Shown here piece after piece: positions 16,416-24,369 of a stretch of 60,773 bases of DNA. A program made the position numbers and the translations under genes. Positions within the stretch are counted from its first letter, which is position 1, and the number at the start of each line of letters is the position of its first letter. Source of the stretch: Hyphomicrobiaceae bacterium (GTDB taxonomy: Bacteria > Pseudomonadota > Alphaproteobacteria > Rhizobiales > Methyloligellaceae); assembly GCA_028066055.1 (NCBI GenBank), contig JALCBY010000002.1:16153-76925 (forward strand), written 5' to 3'. The notes below the pieces were generated by a model. That model was given only the letters and a program-made list of their open reading frames with translations. It searched no databases and was not told where the DNA came from.

Positions 16416-17086
16416 CCTTCCTCCGCGCCTTGACCCACGGTAGGTTCCGCCTGCCGTGGGTGACGCTCATTCTTGCCGGTATCTGCGTCGGGCTCTTTGC
16501 CCTTTTCGGCGGAACCCCGAAATTCCTCGTTTATGACCGACCGGCCATTCTGAACGGCGCGTGGTGGCGGCTCGTGACCGGCCATCTTGTTCACCTCGAC
16601 ATGCAACACCTCGCCACCAATGTCGGCGCCCTGCTCGCCCTGGGCATTCTCTATGAAACGTCGGACTTCGGCGGACCGGCGCGCCTTGCGTTTGGCGTTG
16701 CCATATTCTCCGGTTTCGTCATTTCGGCGGCGCTGTTTTTCGGCGCACCCGGCACCGCCTATTATTGCGGCTTCTCTGCAATCCTCAACGCGCTCTACGT
16801 GGCCACCACGCTCGGCATGTGGCGCGAAACCGGAAACAGGCTCTGGATTGCCGCCTTTGCTCTCGGGATCGCCAAAATCGGCTGGGAAGCCGCCATCGGC
16901 CCGATCTTCTCATCGTCACTCGCCTGGCCGCCGCATATCGGCGCGCATGTCGCGGGCGGTGTTGCTGGATGCTTACTTGCAGGTTGGCATGCGCTGCATG
17001 ACGGACCGAAGTTCCGTGCAATCCCGTCAGGGAAACAACCGCAAACCAAGGCCATTGCAACGTCGCTCAATTCTCATGCCTACTGA
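16412..17086 (+). CDS. rrtA: Rhombosortase-like rhomboid intramembrane serine protease
   Basis: 224 residues, six or so membrane helices. Family marks are in order: WWRLVTGHLVHLDMQHLATN (51-70), the active-site serine in YCGFS (S122) and the histidine in HVAGGVAG (H179). Rhombosortases are rhomboid-fold proteases that process proteins ending in a GlyGly-CTERM signal, and this gene overlaps the stop of just such a protein by ATGA. The two are therefore probably an enzyme and a dedicated substrate, made together under the divergent TetR regulator. Rhombosortases best known from Vibrio-like bacteria serve many substrates, whereas this window shows one. The symbol is used by family resemblance. 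Confidence 0.82.
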   Translation: MTFLRALTHGRFRLPWVTLILAGICVGLFALFGGTPKFLVYDRPAILNGAWWRLVTGHLVHLDMQHLATNVGALLALGILYETSDFGGPARLAFGVAIFSGFVISAALFFGAPGTAYYCGFSAILNALYVATTLGMWRETGNRLWIAAFALGIAKIGWEAAIGPIFSSSLAWPPHIGAHVAGGVAGCLLAGWHALHDGPKFRAIPSGKQPQTKAIATSLNSHAY

Positions 17087-17166
17087 CGATCCGCTTGCAA
17101 ATTACTGTGTACGGATCGTCCGTGCTCTGGCAAACTGCGATCCGCATTTCCGGGGGGAAGATGTCG

Positions 17167-18204
17167 ATGTCACAACGAGCCGAGATGAAGCCACGACTGG
17201 GGCCGGGCGACCATGCCCCTGTGTTCAGTTGTCCGGACACGGATGGCGAGCTGTTCGATTTTTATGTCGCGGTGACCGGCAAACCGATCGTGTTGATCTT
17301 TGCCGGCGATGAAAGCTTGAAGACGCTGGCTTCCGCCCAGCTTGACAAGGCGCTCGACGAAGAGCGTGTCCAGGTGGCCACTTTCCGGAGCGGCGACGCT
17401 GGGAAAATCGCCGCCGACAAGTCAGATTCCGGCTGGCCATTTCGCACCATGGTCGATGAAGACGGCGACATCACATCGGGCTTCGCGAACTTCTCCGGCG
17501 TGCCCGTACCGTCCATCTACGTTCTCGACCCGAACCAGCGTGTTGTCGGGATCGCCGGCATTCAGGAAAACGATGGCGAGCTTTCCGGCTGGCTGGATGC
17601 CCGCATTCACGAAGCGAGCTTCTCCGGGACGCCGACAGCCGTGAAGCGCACGGTACCCGTCCTGACGGTCCCTCGGGTGTTGGAACCAGAAGACTGCGAA
17701 TGGCTGATCGGCCTGTGGCGCGAGGGCGACAAGCAGACCGGCAAGGTGGCACTTGGGGCGGACGCCAAAGACCGCACCGGGGTTGTGCAGGCGATCAAGC
17801 GCCGCGAGGATTATGTGGTGGAAGACCCGGCAATCGAGCAGCGCATCCTGGGCCGGGTGATGCCGCGCCTCGTGCCCGAACTGAAAAAGGTCCTGCATTT
17901 CCACCGGTGGGAAATGGAGGCGCTGCGGGTCGGCTGCTACAAGGCGACCGACAGCGGGTTCTTCAACGTGCACCGTGACAACTGCAATCCGTCTGTCGCC
18001 AAGCGCAAATATGCGGTCACGATCAACTTGAATACCGGAGACTATGAAGGGGGCAATCTGCGCTTCCCCGAATATGGCAACGAGCTGTTCTGCCCGCCTG
18101 CCGGTGGCGCGATCGTCTTCTCCTGCTCCATGCTGCACGAGGTCCTGCCCGTGACAAAGGGCGAGCGCTTCACGCTGCTTACCTTCCTGAAACAACCCGG
18201 TTAG
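17167..18204 (+). CDS. Peroxiredoxin-like domain fused to a 2-oxoglutarate/Fe(II) dioxygenase
   Basis: About 345 residues in two halves. The first (about 1-150) reads as a thioredoxin-fold peroxiredoxin-like domain (RLGPGDHAPVFSCPDTDGE, VPSIYVLDPNQRVVG). The usual peroxidatic Cys in the PxxxTxxC motif is not visible; the only Cys nearby is in FSCPD. The second half is a prolyl-4-hydroxylase-type dioxygenase with iron ligands in NVHRD and in the SMLHEVLPVTKGERFTLLTF block, whose Arg would bind 2-oxoglutarate. The start is chosen at the second of two close ATGs, about nine bases after GGGGGG. It follows rhombosortase by 80 bases and may be in the same transcript. The substrate is unknown. Confidence 0.83.
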   Translation: MSQRAEMKPRLGPGDHAPVFSCPDTDGELFDFYVAVTGKPIVLIFAGDESLKTLASAQLDKALDEERVQVATFRSGDAGKIAADKSDSGWPFRTMVDEDGDITSGFANFSGVPVPSIYVLDPNQRVVGIAGIQENDGELSGWLDARIHEASFSGTPTAVKRTVPVLTVPRVLEPEDCEWLIGLWREGDKQTGKVALGADAKDRTGVVQAIKRREDYVVEDPAIEQRILGRVMPRLVPELKKVLHFHRWEMEALRVGCYKATDSGFFNVHRDNCNPSVAKRKYAVTINLNTGDYEGGNLRFPEYGNELFCPPAGGAIVFSCSMLHEVLPVTKGERFTLLTFLKQPG

Positions 18205-18225
18205 GTTGCGGCACTTGGGCCTCGT

Positions 18226-19755
18226 TCAATAGTTCAGTTTCGGTTTGACCCGCGCGATGGCCTTCTTCAGCCAGTCCGACGTGCTTCCGAGTTTTTGCGC
18301 GCGCTCGTAGTTTGCCATTGCGAGGTTGAGCTGGCCTTTTTTCTCATAAATCCAACCCCGTTCCACATAGGCATACGCTGCGTCCGGACTGAGCTCTATG
18401 GCGTGATCGAAGGCCGCGATCGCATCGTCCAGACGGCCGAGGTCCCGGAAGGCCTTGCCGCGCCCAAGCTCGGCCCGGCGGATGGACCGGTTGCGCTTTT
18501 TCGCAGCCCATTTCTCGAACGTCTCGCGTTCTTCCTTCGTCAGGTCCGGCAGGTCACGGTCGATTTCCATCAACCGCTCGTATTTCGCCTTGGCTTGACT
18601 TATGGCCTTGTCGTAGGCGCCGAGCGCCTGTTGCGGCCTTTCCAGTTTGCGCAACACATAGCCGCGCCTGTTCTCATAATAGGCCTCCGGAACCCGCAAA
18701 ACACGAATGGCCTGATCGAAATCCGCAAGGGCTTTTTCGTATCTCTTGCGCTTCACATTGAAGTTGCCGCGCGCCGAGTAACCTTCCGGCGCACCGGGGC
18801 GCAGGGCAATCGCAACGCTGTAATCCTTGCGGGCTTTGGCTGGTTCATTCAGCGCCGAATAAGATCTGGCACGGCTCAGGAATATATCCGCAGCGACCTT
18901 GTTGTCGGCCCCGTATCGCTCAATCGCCAGCGTGAAGTCCCGAACGGCATCCGCGTGCTTTTTGTCGAAACTTGCCGATATCCCCTTCTGATAATCCTTC
19001 CGACCCTGGGCGTGTGCCGCCATTAGCTTGTTAAGTCGGGACTCTTCTTTTTCTCCTTCGGGGTCGTATAACGCGAGATGTTTGTCGACCAGTTTCCATC
19101 GCTTGTGGTCTTTATAGCTCTCTCCAAGCATCAGCCGATCCAGCAGGTCGCCGGTGACCTCCATGTTCACGTTCGGCAGGAACAGATACGCACCCCAACC
19201 AAGCGCAAAGAGACCGATGATCGCATCGCGCAGGAACGCACCACCCGTGTAGGGCGTACGCCCGACCTGTGGCACCGTACCCAAAGATGCCTCACCAGAA
19301 CCGGGATCGAGTGGATCGGCGCCATAGCGGTTCGGTCCCTTGGTGCCTTTCAGGAAGCCATTGTCGATGAGCGTCCAGAGTGAAAACAAGAGGAAGGGAT
19401 ACGCCAAGGTCCATTCCCACGTGTCGAAATGTTCCAGTTCGGCCGGCAAGAATTGAGACAGGACGGTGCACACGACATACACACCCGCAAACACGTAACT
19501 GAGCAGGCGCGGCTGATCGCGGTCGTTGAAGCGCTTGAACGTGATGGCGAGCGCGGGCACGAAGACGATCACACTCCACAGGATGTGAACCGGTGATGGC
19601 GTCGCGTTGGAATCGCTGCTCACATCGAACGAGCCGGGCGCCATGATCCATTGCCCGGCGCCTGACACAACGATGAGGATCACAGTGCCAATCCACCACT
19701 CCTGGCGCGAAATGCGCCCGTCGAAGGTGGTGTAGAGATTGATGAGCCAGGTCAT
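18226..19755 (-). CDS. DUF805 membrane domain fused to a TPR domain
   Basis: 509 residues. The N-terminal part is a DUF805 domain (FDGRISRQEWW at the start, four or so helices, FKRFNDRDQPR, and PNRYGADP at its end near residue 145). One more membrane helix follows (about 177-193). The C-terminal 250 residues are helical repeats of the tetratricopeptide type (for example AIAAFDHAIELSPDAAYAYVERGWIYEKKGQ). DUF805 function is not established. The TPR half should act as a protein-binding platform on the cytoplasmic or periplasmic face. Its end lies 22 bases from the end of the convergent dioxygenase gene. Confidence 0.85.
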   Translation of the reverse strand: MTWLINLYTTFDGRISRQEWWIGTVILIVVSGAGQWIMAPGSFDVSSDSNATPSPVHILWSVIVFVPALAITFKRFNDRDQPRLLSYVFAGVYVVCTVLSQFLPAELEHFDTWEWTLAYPFLLFSLWTLIDNGFLKGTKGPNRYGADPLDPGSGEASLGTVPQVGRTPYTGGAFLRDAIIGLFALGWGAYLFLPNVNMEVTGDLLDRLMLGESYKDHKRWKLVDKHLALYDPEGEKEESRLNKLMAAHAQGRKDYQKGISASFDKKHADAVRDFTLAIERYGADNKVAADIFLSRARSYSALNEPAKARKDYSVAIALRPGAPEGYSARGNFNVKRKRYEKALADFDQAIRVLRVPEAYYENRRGYVLRKLERPQQALGAYDKAISQAKAKYERLMEIDRDLPDLTKEERETFEKWAAKKRNRSIRRAELGRGKAFRDLGRLDDAIAAFDHAIELSPDAAYAYVERGWIYEKKGQLNLAMANYERAQKLGSTSDWLKKAIARVKPKLNY

Positions 19756-19778
19756 GGTGTTTAATGCGCCTTGTATGA

Positions 19779-20417
19779 TTACTGTTTTTGACGCGCCTGT
19801 GCAGCTTCAACATAAGGCCAGAACATCCTGTCCGCCGACCATGTCTTGCGATTTACCTCAATTTCTTTGCGTTCCGTATGGCTTGGTAGGTCGGTCCGCA
19901 GGCAGTATGTCGCCGCAAACGAACCGTCGAAACGTCTCTTGATAGCCACGGCAACAAACTCACCTACTTTAACGTTCCACGGACAGGTGCGAGGAAAGTT
20001 GAAACACGGCCCATACCCGAATTGCGTAAAAGGACGCAGGAGATCTATCGGGATGAATGACGGCTCGGAAAAGTAAGATGACCGCGTGTCCTCTTCAATG
20101 CTGGTTTCCTGCAGAGAAATCAGAACCTTCAAACGGGCAGAGGCATCCGAAAAATCCATCATGTTTCGGACATGCACCGGTACTTCGCGTCCTTCGGCAT
20201 CCCATTTTTCCCAGTCCTTCAAGTATCGGTTCTTTTGATCATCCGGACCCCAGCGCCGGCGTGTTACTCGCCACACCTGCCCAATGAAGACGTGATGCGC
20301 CTCGTTGATCAGGGCACGCAGGGCCTTTTCCCTCTGCTCGGATGAAGGCAATGCAACGCAGGCCATTGCTGAAGCGGGAAAGAGTGTAAAAATCACGATC
20401 AGCACAATACGAAGCAT
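19779..20417 (-). CDS. Secreted hypothetical protein
   Basis: 212 residues with a clear signal peptide (MLRIVLIVIFTLFPASAMA, then cleavage before Cys; the AMAC sequence could also be a lipobox-like site). The start is chosen from GGGAG six bases upstream of the ATG at 20417; the frame itself extends to 20513. The mature part begins CVALPSSEQR and contains paired cysteines later (GPCFNFPRTCP) that may form a disulfide. No family is recognised. It lies 23 bases upstream of the DUF805-TPR gene on the same strand, so the two are probably co-transcribed. Confidence 0.72.
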   Translation of the reverse strand: MLRIVLIVIFTLFPASAMACVALPSSEQREKALRALINEAHHVFIGQVWRVTRRRWGPDDQKNRYLKDWEKWDAEGREVPVHVRNMMDFSDASARLKVLISLQETSIEEDTRSSYFSEPSFIPIDLLRPFTQFGYGPCFNFPRTCPWNVKVGEFVAVAIKRRFDGSFAATYCLRTDLPSHTERKEIEVNRKTWSADRMFWPYVEAAQARQKQ

Positions 20418-20676
20418 GATGCGCTCCCAGGAATTCAGACGGCTCGTTCCGTGGCCGCCAACATTTACAATGCACATATATATGGAATGCTTTTTCAAAT
20501 ATTTAATGCGCATGAATTACAGTGGAATGATGTTTTATTTGTTGTGCGAAATGCATATTCTCTACTTACGGTAGAAAATTTATGATGAAATTGTATTTAC
20601 CAATATTTCCAATTGATCCAGGCCCGCCGAATTCTACGTCCCCTGTTATTCCAGCTCGCACCAATCAAAGACGCTG

Positions 20677-20928
20677 ATGACGACGTTCAAACAGTCCGAG
20701 CAATACAACGCCTACACAAACCGGTTACACGTCGTGGCCGGACTCTTTGTCGTGGCCGCAGTCGTTTCATTGATATTCCTGCCGGACAGGTTCGAATTCG
20801 ACCAGGATATGATTGTGAGGCTGGTCACCTATGCGGTTATCGGTGGCCTCACGCTCGTCTATTGGCTTCGTCGCAGAGCGAAAACATCTGATCGCAGCAA
20901 ATGGACACATGGACGGGAGTTGATTTGA
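20677..20928 (+). CDS. Small two-helix membrane protein
   Basis: 83 residues with two membrane helices (about 17-36 and 46-64) ending in a basic tail. Its stop lies 28 bases inside the next frame, which begins with a soluble domain that is usually attached to a helical hairpin of this kind. So this may be the N-terminal part of one protein broken by a frameshift, or a truly separate gene coupled to the next by overlap. No family name is assigned. Confidence 0.55.
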   Translation: MTTFKQSEQYNAYTNRLHVVAGLFVVAAVVSLIFLPDRFEFDQDMIVRLVTYAVIGGLTLVYWLRRRAKTSDRSKWTHGRELI

Positions 20929-21425
20929 GCGCCGAGAACATAGCTCTCGGGGTCAACGACGCACGTTCTGAGGTGCCTTGGAAGGATATTTCGAAGGCTC
21001 AACTTCTGGCGGATGCTGCCGGTGAGCCGATTGGCGTCGATGTGCGGTCAAAATCAAATCAACGGCTGCGGTTGATCGGCTTTGAAAACATGCCGGAGCT
21101 CGTGCAGGCACTGAAATCGAAAACGCCTTCAGATGCATGGGTTGAAGACCGGCGCAAATGGTTGGATTGGCGAAAACCAACGACCCCGTTTCTTGCGATA
21201 GGTCTACCGGCCATCGTCATCGCATTCATCGTACTGAGCCGCAGCATGGGCGCCGACACGGTCCGCGAAACGGTCCTCGCGCTCGGATGCATTTGTGCCG
21301 GTATTTATTCTCTGTGGCAAAAGCCGATTTCGAGAGAGGATCCTTCTCTCGCTAATATGGAAGCTATTATGGGGCCGCTATTTCTAATCGTCGGAGCACT
21401 CATGCTACTGACGCCATTTTGGTAA
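20901..21425 (+). CDS. Membrane protein with an N-terminal PH-like domain
   Basis: 174 residues. Residues about 1-70 read as a bacterial PH-like fold (the DLSAENIALG strand followed by VPWKDISKAQLL, the familiar W-x-D-I turn). The rest holds three membrane helices. The start is uncertain: an ATG at 20901 overlaps the upstream gene by 28 bases, while a TTG at 20925 would overlap its stop by TTGA and follows GGGAG closely. Together with the upstream hairpin it would make a complete two-helix plus PH-like membrane protein. The function is unknown. Confidence 0.55.
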   Translation: MDTWTGVDLSAENIALGVNDARSEVPWKDISKAQLLADAAGEPIGVDVRSKSNQRLRLIGFENMPELVQALKSKTPSDAWVEDRRKWLDWRKPTTPFLAIGLPAIVIAFIVLSRSMGADTVRETVLALGCICAGIYSLWQKPISREDPSLANMEAIMGPLFLIVGALMLLTPFW

Positions 21426-21485
21426 TGCAATCAAGCGCACACAACGCCCCTTGCCTCCTCCATCCGTCCAAGGCATGAGAGTTCC

Positions 21486-22250
21486 ATGGCTACGAAACCC
21501 AAATCACGCAGCGCGAAAAGGCCCCACACTTTCGTGCTTGTCCACGGCATGTGGCACGGGGGCTGGTGCTGGAAGGACGTTGCGGGGCTTCTGCGCAAGC
21601 GCGGGCATATGGTCACGACGCCCACGCAGACGGGCCTCGGCGAACGCGCGCACCTGCTTTCGAAGGACATCACCCTCGACACCTTCATCGACGATATTGT
21701 CAACCATATCCACTGGAACGAACTGAAGGACGTGACCCTCGTCGGCCACAGCTTCGCCGGCGCGGTCATCATCGGCGTTGCGGATCGGATCCCAAGCCGT
21801 TTGCGCCGTCTGATCTTTCTCGATGGCGCGGTGATGAATGACGGTGAGTCCTGGTTCGGGCGGTTGCCCGGAGAAATTGCGGATGAGCGCTTCGCGGCAG
21901 CCGAGGAAAGCAGCGGTGGGTTGTCCCTGCCGGTGGGCGAGCCGGAAGGTTTTGGTGTTACCGATCCTGATCAGGCCGCTCATGTCAAAAAACTGCTGAC
22001 CCCGCACCCCCTCGGCACCTGCACGACGCCGCTCCATCTGAACGGGCCTCCCGGGAACGGCGTATCCGTCGATTACATCGTCTGCACGGACCCGGCCTAT
22101 CCGCCGGCCGACGGATCGCATACCGCCGCAAGGACCTTCGGCTGGCGCATGCATGAGCTGGCCACCGGACACGACGCCATGGTGTCGGCGCCCAGGGCGA
22201 CGGCGGACCTGCTCGAAAAGGTGGCGGGTATGCGCGCGTCAGCCCGGTGA
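21486..22250 (+). CDS. Alpha/beta hydrolase, esterase type
   Basis: 254 residues. The fold marks are the oxyanion segment VHGMWHGGWCW (about 19-29), the nucleophile elbow GHSFAG with S89, and a C-terminal histidine in ATGHDAMVSAP. The GHSFAGAVI elbow together with a C-terminal GHD histidine resembles the EstC/salicylate-esterase-like subgroup, including hydroxynitrile lyase relatives. It is cytoplasmic with no signal peptide. It converges with the LysR gene 12 bases downstream and has no evident operon partner. The substrate is unknown. Confidence 0.87.
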   Translation: MATKPKSRSAKRPHTFVLVHGMWHGGWCWKDVAGLLRKRGHMVTTPTQTGLGERAHLLSKDITLDTFIDDIVNHIHWNELKDVTLVGHSFAGAVIIGVADRIPSRLRRLIFLDGAVMNDGESWFGRLPGEIADERFAAAEESSGGLSLPVGEPEGFGVTDPDQAAHVKKLLTPHPLGTCTTPLHLNGPPGNGVSVDYIVCTDPAYPPADGSHTAARTFGWRMHELATGHDAMVSAPRATADLLEKVAGMRASAR

Positions 22251-22262
22251 CCCGCGCAGGCG

Positions 22263-23156
22263 TCAGCCCAGGCGCGCAATTTCCTCAGCCAGCAAATCAA
22301 AAACGAGCCGGATGCGCCGGCTGGTATGAAGTTCCCGGTGGGTGACGAGCCATATGGGAACCGGGATCGGTTCCAGATCGGGCAAAACCTGCTCGATGTC
22401 CGGCGCGAGATCGGCATCCTGTTTGGTCAGCACACTCATGCCGAAGCCCTGACGCATCAGCGCGAGGATCACCGTGCCGCTGTTGGTGGTGGTCTTGAAG
22501 TTGTCGCGGGTGAGCGGCAGCCCGAGCGCCGTCAGATAGGACAGATACTCCGTCGGGTCGCCGAAGCCGATGAAATCCGCATCCGCGATATCTTGTGGGT
22601 CTCTGGGGCGGCCAATGGCGTCGAGATGTTCACTCGCGGCGTAAAGGTGCGCGGTGGTCTCTCCGACGCGCCTGGCGATCAGTTCCGGATGTTCCGGACG
22701 CCCGTGGCGAATGGCGATATCCGCCTCGCGGCGGTGCAGGTCGCGCACCTCGCTGGACGCCAGAATCTCAAGCTCGATTTCCGGCGCCATGTCGCGGATT
22801 TTCTTGAACACCGGCGGCAGATGGAACGTTGCCATCATGTTCGTCGCGGTGATGCTGACATGGCCTTCGATGGTCTGCGACTGCCCCGATGCGGCGAGTG
22901 AAAATCGTCCCGCGGCCTCGCCCATGCCGCGCACATGATCCAACAGTTCGAGGCCCGGCTGCGTCAACTCCAGCGATCGTCCCACACGCTCGAACAGCGT
23001 GACGCCCAGGCTTTCCTCAAGGGCCGTAACCTGACGCCCGAGCGTCGGTTGGGTCAGGCCCAAGGCGCGTGCGGCCGCCGACAGAGACCCCTCCTCCGCC
23101 GTCACGAGGAAGGCGCGGGCCTGGTTCCAGTCGAACGAAACGGTGTTCCAATTCAT
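22263..23156 (-). CDS. LysR-family transcriptional regulator
   Basis: 297 residues: an N-terminal winged helix (LSAAARALGLTQPTLGRQVTALEESLGVTLFER) and a C-terminal effector domain with the periplasmic-binding fold. The gene faces a methyltransferase gene across 86 bases, the usual place for a LysR regulator and its target. The AT-rich stretch between them (around 23170-23215) is where a LysR site would be expected, but no exact T-N11-A palindrome could be singled out. The inducer is unknown. Confidence 0.93.
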   Translation of the reverse strand: MNWNTVSFDWNQARAFLVTAEEGSLSAAARALGLTQPTLGRQVTALEESLGVTLFERVGRSLELTQPGLELLDHVRGMGEAAGRFSLAASGQSQTIEGHVSITATNMMATFHLPPVFKKIRDMAPEIELEILASSEVRDLHRREADIAIRHGRPEHPELIARRVGETTAHLYAASEHLDAIGRPRDPQDIADADFIGFGDPTEYLSYLTALGLPLTRDNFKTTTNSGTVILALMRQGFGMSVLTKQDADLAPDIEQVLPDLEPIPVPIWLVTHRELHTSRRIRLVFDLLAEEIARLG

Positions 23157-23242
23157 GCATTTTCGTATATCAATCCTGCGAATTTCAGCAATTTATATTT
23201 TATTCGCGCATATGTAGGTAAGCGCTCGAAAAGGAGCCTGCC

Positions 23243-23929
23243 ATGACAGCAACAACCTCGACACCTACGCATGGAGCCAAGACGGGAAACGGGAACGCCA
23301 TGACCGATACAGCCGATCCCGCATTCTGGGACAGGATCGCGGAGAAATATTCGAAGTCTCCCATCAAGGACATGCCGGCCTACGAGCAGACGATGGAGCG
23401 TGTCCGGGCACACCTGAAACCGACGGATCATGTTCTCGAGGTGGGCTGCGGCACGGCCTCAACCGCGTTGCTGCTCAGCCCCGAAGTTGCGCATGTCACC
23501 GCAAGCGATCTTTCTTCCAAAATGATCGACATCGGCCGTGAGAAGGCGAGGAAGAGCAAAACTGAAAATATCGACTTCGTCGTCGGCACACCCTTCTGCG
23601 ATGCCTTGACGCCCGGGTCCTATGACGCGGTGATGGCCTTCAGCTTCCTGCACCTCGTCGAGGACCTGCCCGCAACGCTTGCCCGCATCCACGAGTTGCT
23701 CAAGCCCGGCGGCCTGCTGATTTCCAAGACCGTTTGCTTGGCTGAACAGACGCGCCTGTGGGGTATCCCAATCGCTGTCATGCGCTTCTTCGGATATGCG
23801 CCCTACGTCAACCTGCTGAAGACCGCAGATCTGGAACGCGAGATTGCCGGTGCAGGCTTCCGGATCATTGAGACCGGAAACTATCCCGCCGGGCCGCGAA
23901 GCCGCTTCATCGTCGCGAAGAAGACGTAA
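23243..23929 (+). CDS. Class I SAM-dependent methyltransferase
   Basis: 228 residues. SAM-binding motif I is VLEVGCGTAS (about 64-73), followed by an acidic residue in ASDLSS and motif IV-like DAVMAFSFLH. The first 25 residues look disordered, and translation may start at the internal MTDTADPAFW instead. The later hydrophobic patch (WGIPIAVMRFFGYAPYVNLL) may form an extra cap or dock to a membrane, and would suit a hydrophobic acceptor. Divergent from the LysR gene, which probably controls it. The acceptor is unknown. Confidence 0.87.
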   Translation: MTATTSTPTHGAKTGNGNAMTDTADPAFWDRIAEKYSKSPIKDMPAYEQTMERVRAHLKPTDHVLEVGCGTASTALLLSPEVAHVTASDLSSKMIDIGREKARKSKTENIDFVVGTPFCDALTPGSYDAVMAFSFLHLVEDLPATLARIHELLKPGGLLISKTVCLAEQTRLWGIPIAVMRFFGYAPYVNLLKTADLEREIAGAGFRIIETGNYPAGPRSRFIVAKKT

Positions 23930-23942
23930 CGTCCCACACACC

Positions 23943-24369
23943 TCACAGCGTACGGTACATCCACACACTCGGAATGAACGGACCGAAGCCAGCCTTTTCG
24001 TAAGCCCGGCGGGCGGGCGCAGCCTCATACAAGGCGGTTCCCCAACCCTTCTCCCTGGGCATCGGGATGTACGGCGTTGAGATCGATTTCGCCGACCTTG
24101 GTTTCGTCATCGACCTTTACACCGCAGAAGCCGACGATGCTTCCATCCTGCTCGAGGACCAGCACATTGTGGGGCGAGCTGTCCTCGCACATCTTGTCGA
24201 GTAGTTCCGCCTGTTCGCGCTCCGCGTCGGCCAATGCGATCACGGCGATTTTCTTGCCGACAATCTCACGAAACGATTTGAAGACCGGTTTGAAGGCCGC
24301 TGTGCGAACCTCGTGCAATCGATCCAGATCTTCCGGCTCAAACGGCCGGATACGGTATTCAACGCTCAT
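23943..24369 (-). pseudogene. Frameshifted GNAT acetyltransferase
   Basis: The first 114 codons (to the stop at 24025) encode a GNAT domain start (IRPFEPEDLDRLHEVR) up to the acetyl-CoA loop, reading AQGEGLGNRLV and then stop. In the next frame the same DNA continues LYEAAPARRAYEKAGFG and ends WMYRTL at 23943. Removing one G from the GGGG run near 24038 would restore GLGTALYEA, the normal GNAT continuation. Even so, about 20 residues normally found between ALYEA and APARRAYEKAGF are missing, so there is also an in-frame deletion. A working acetyl-CoA site is unlikely. A sequencing error could explain the shift but not the deletion. Confidence 0.7.
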
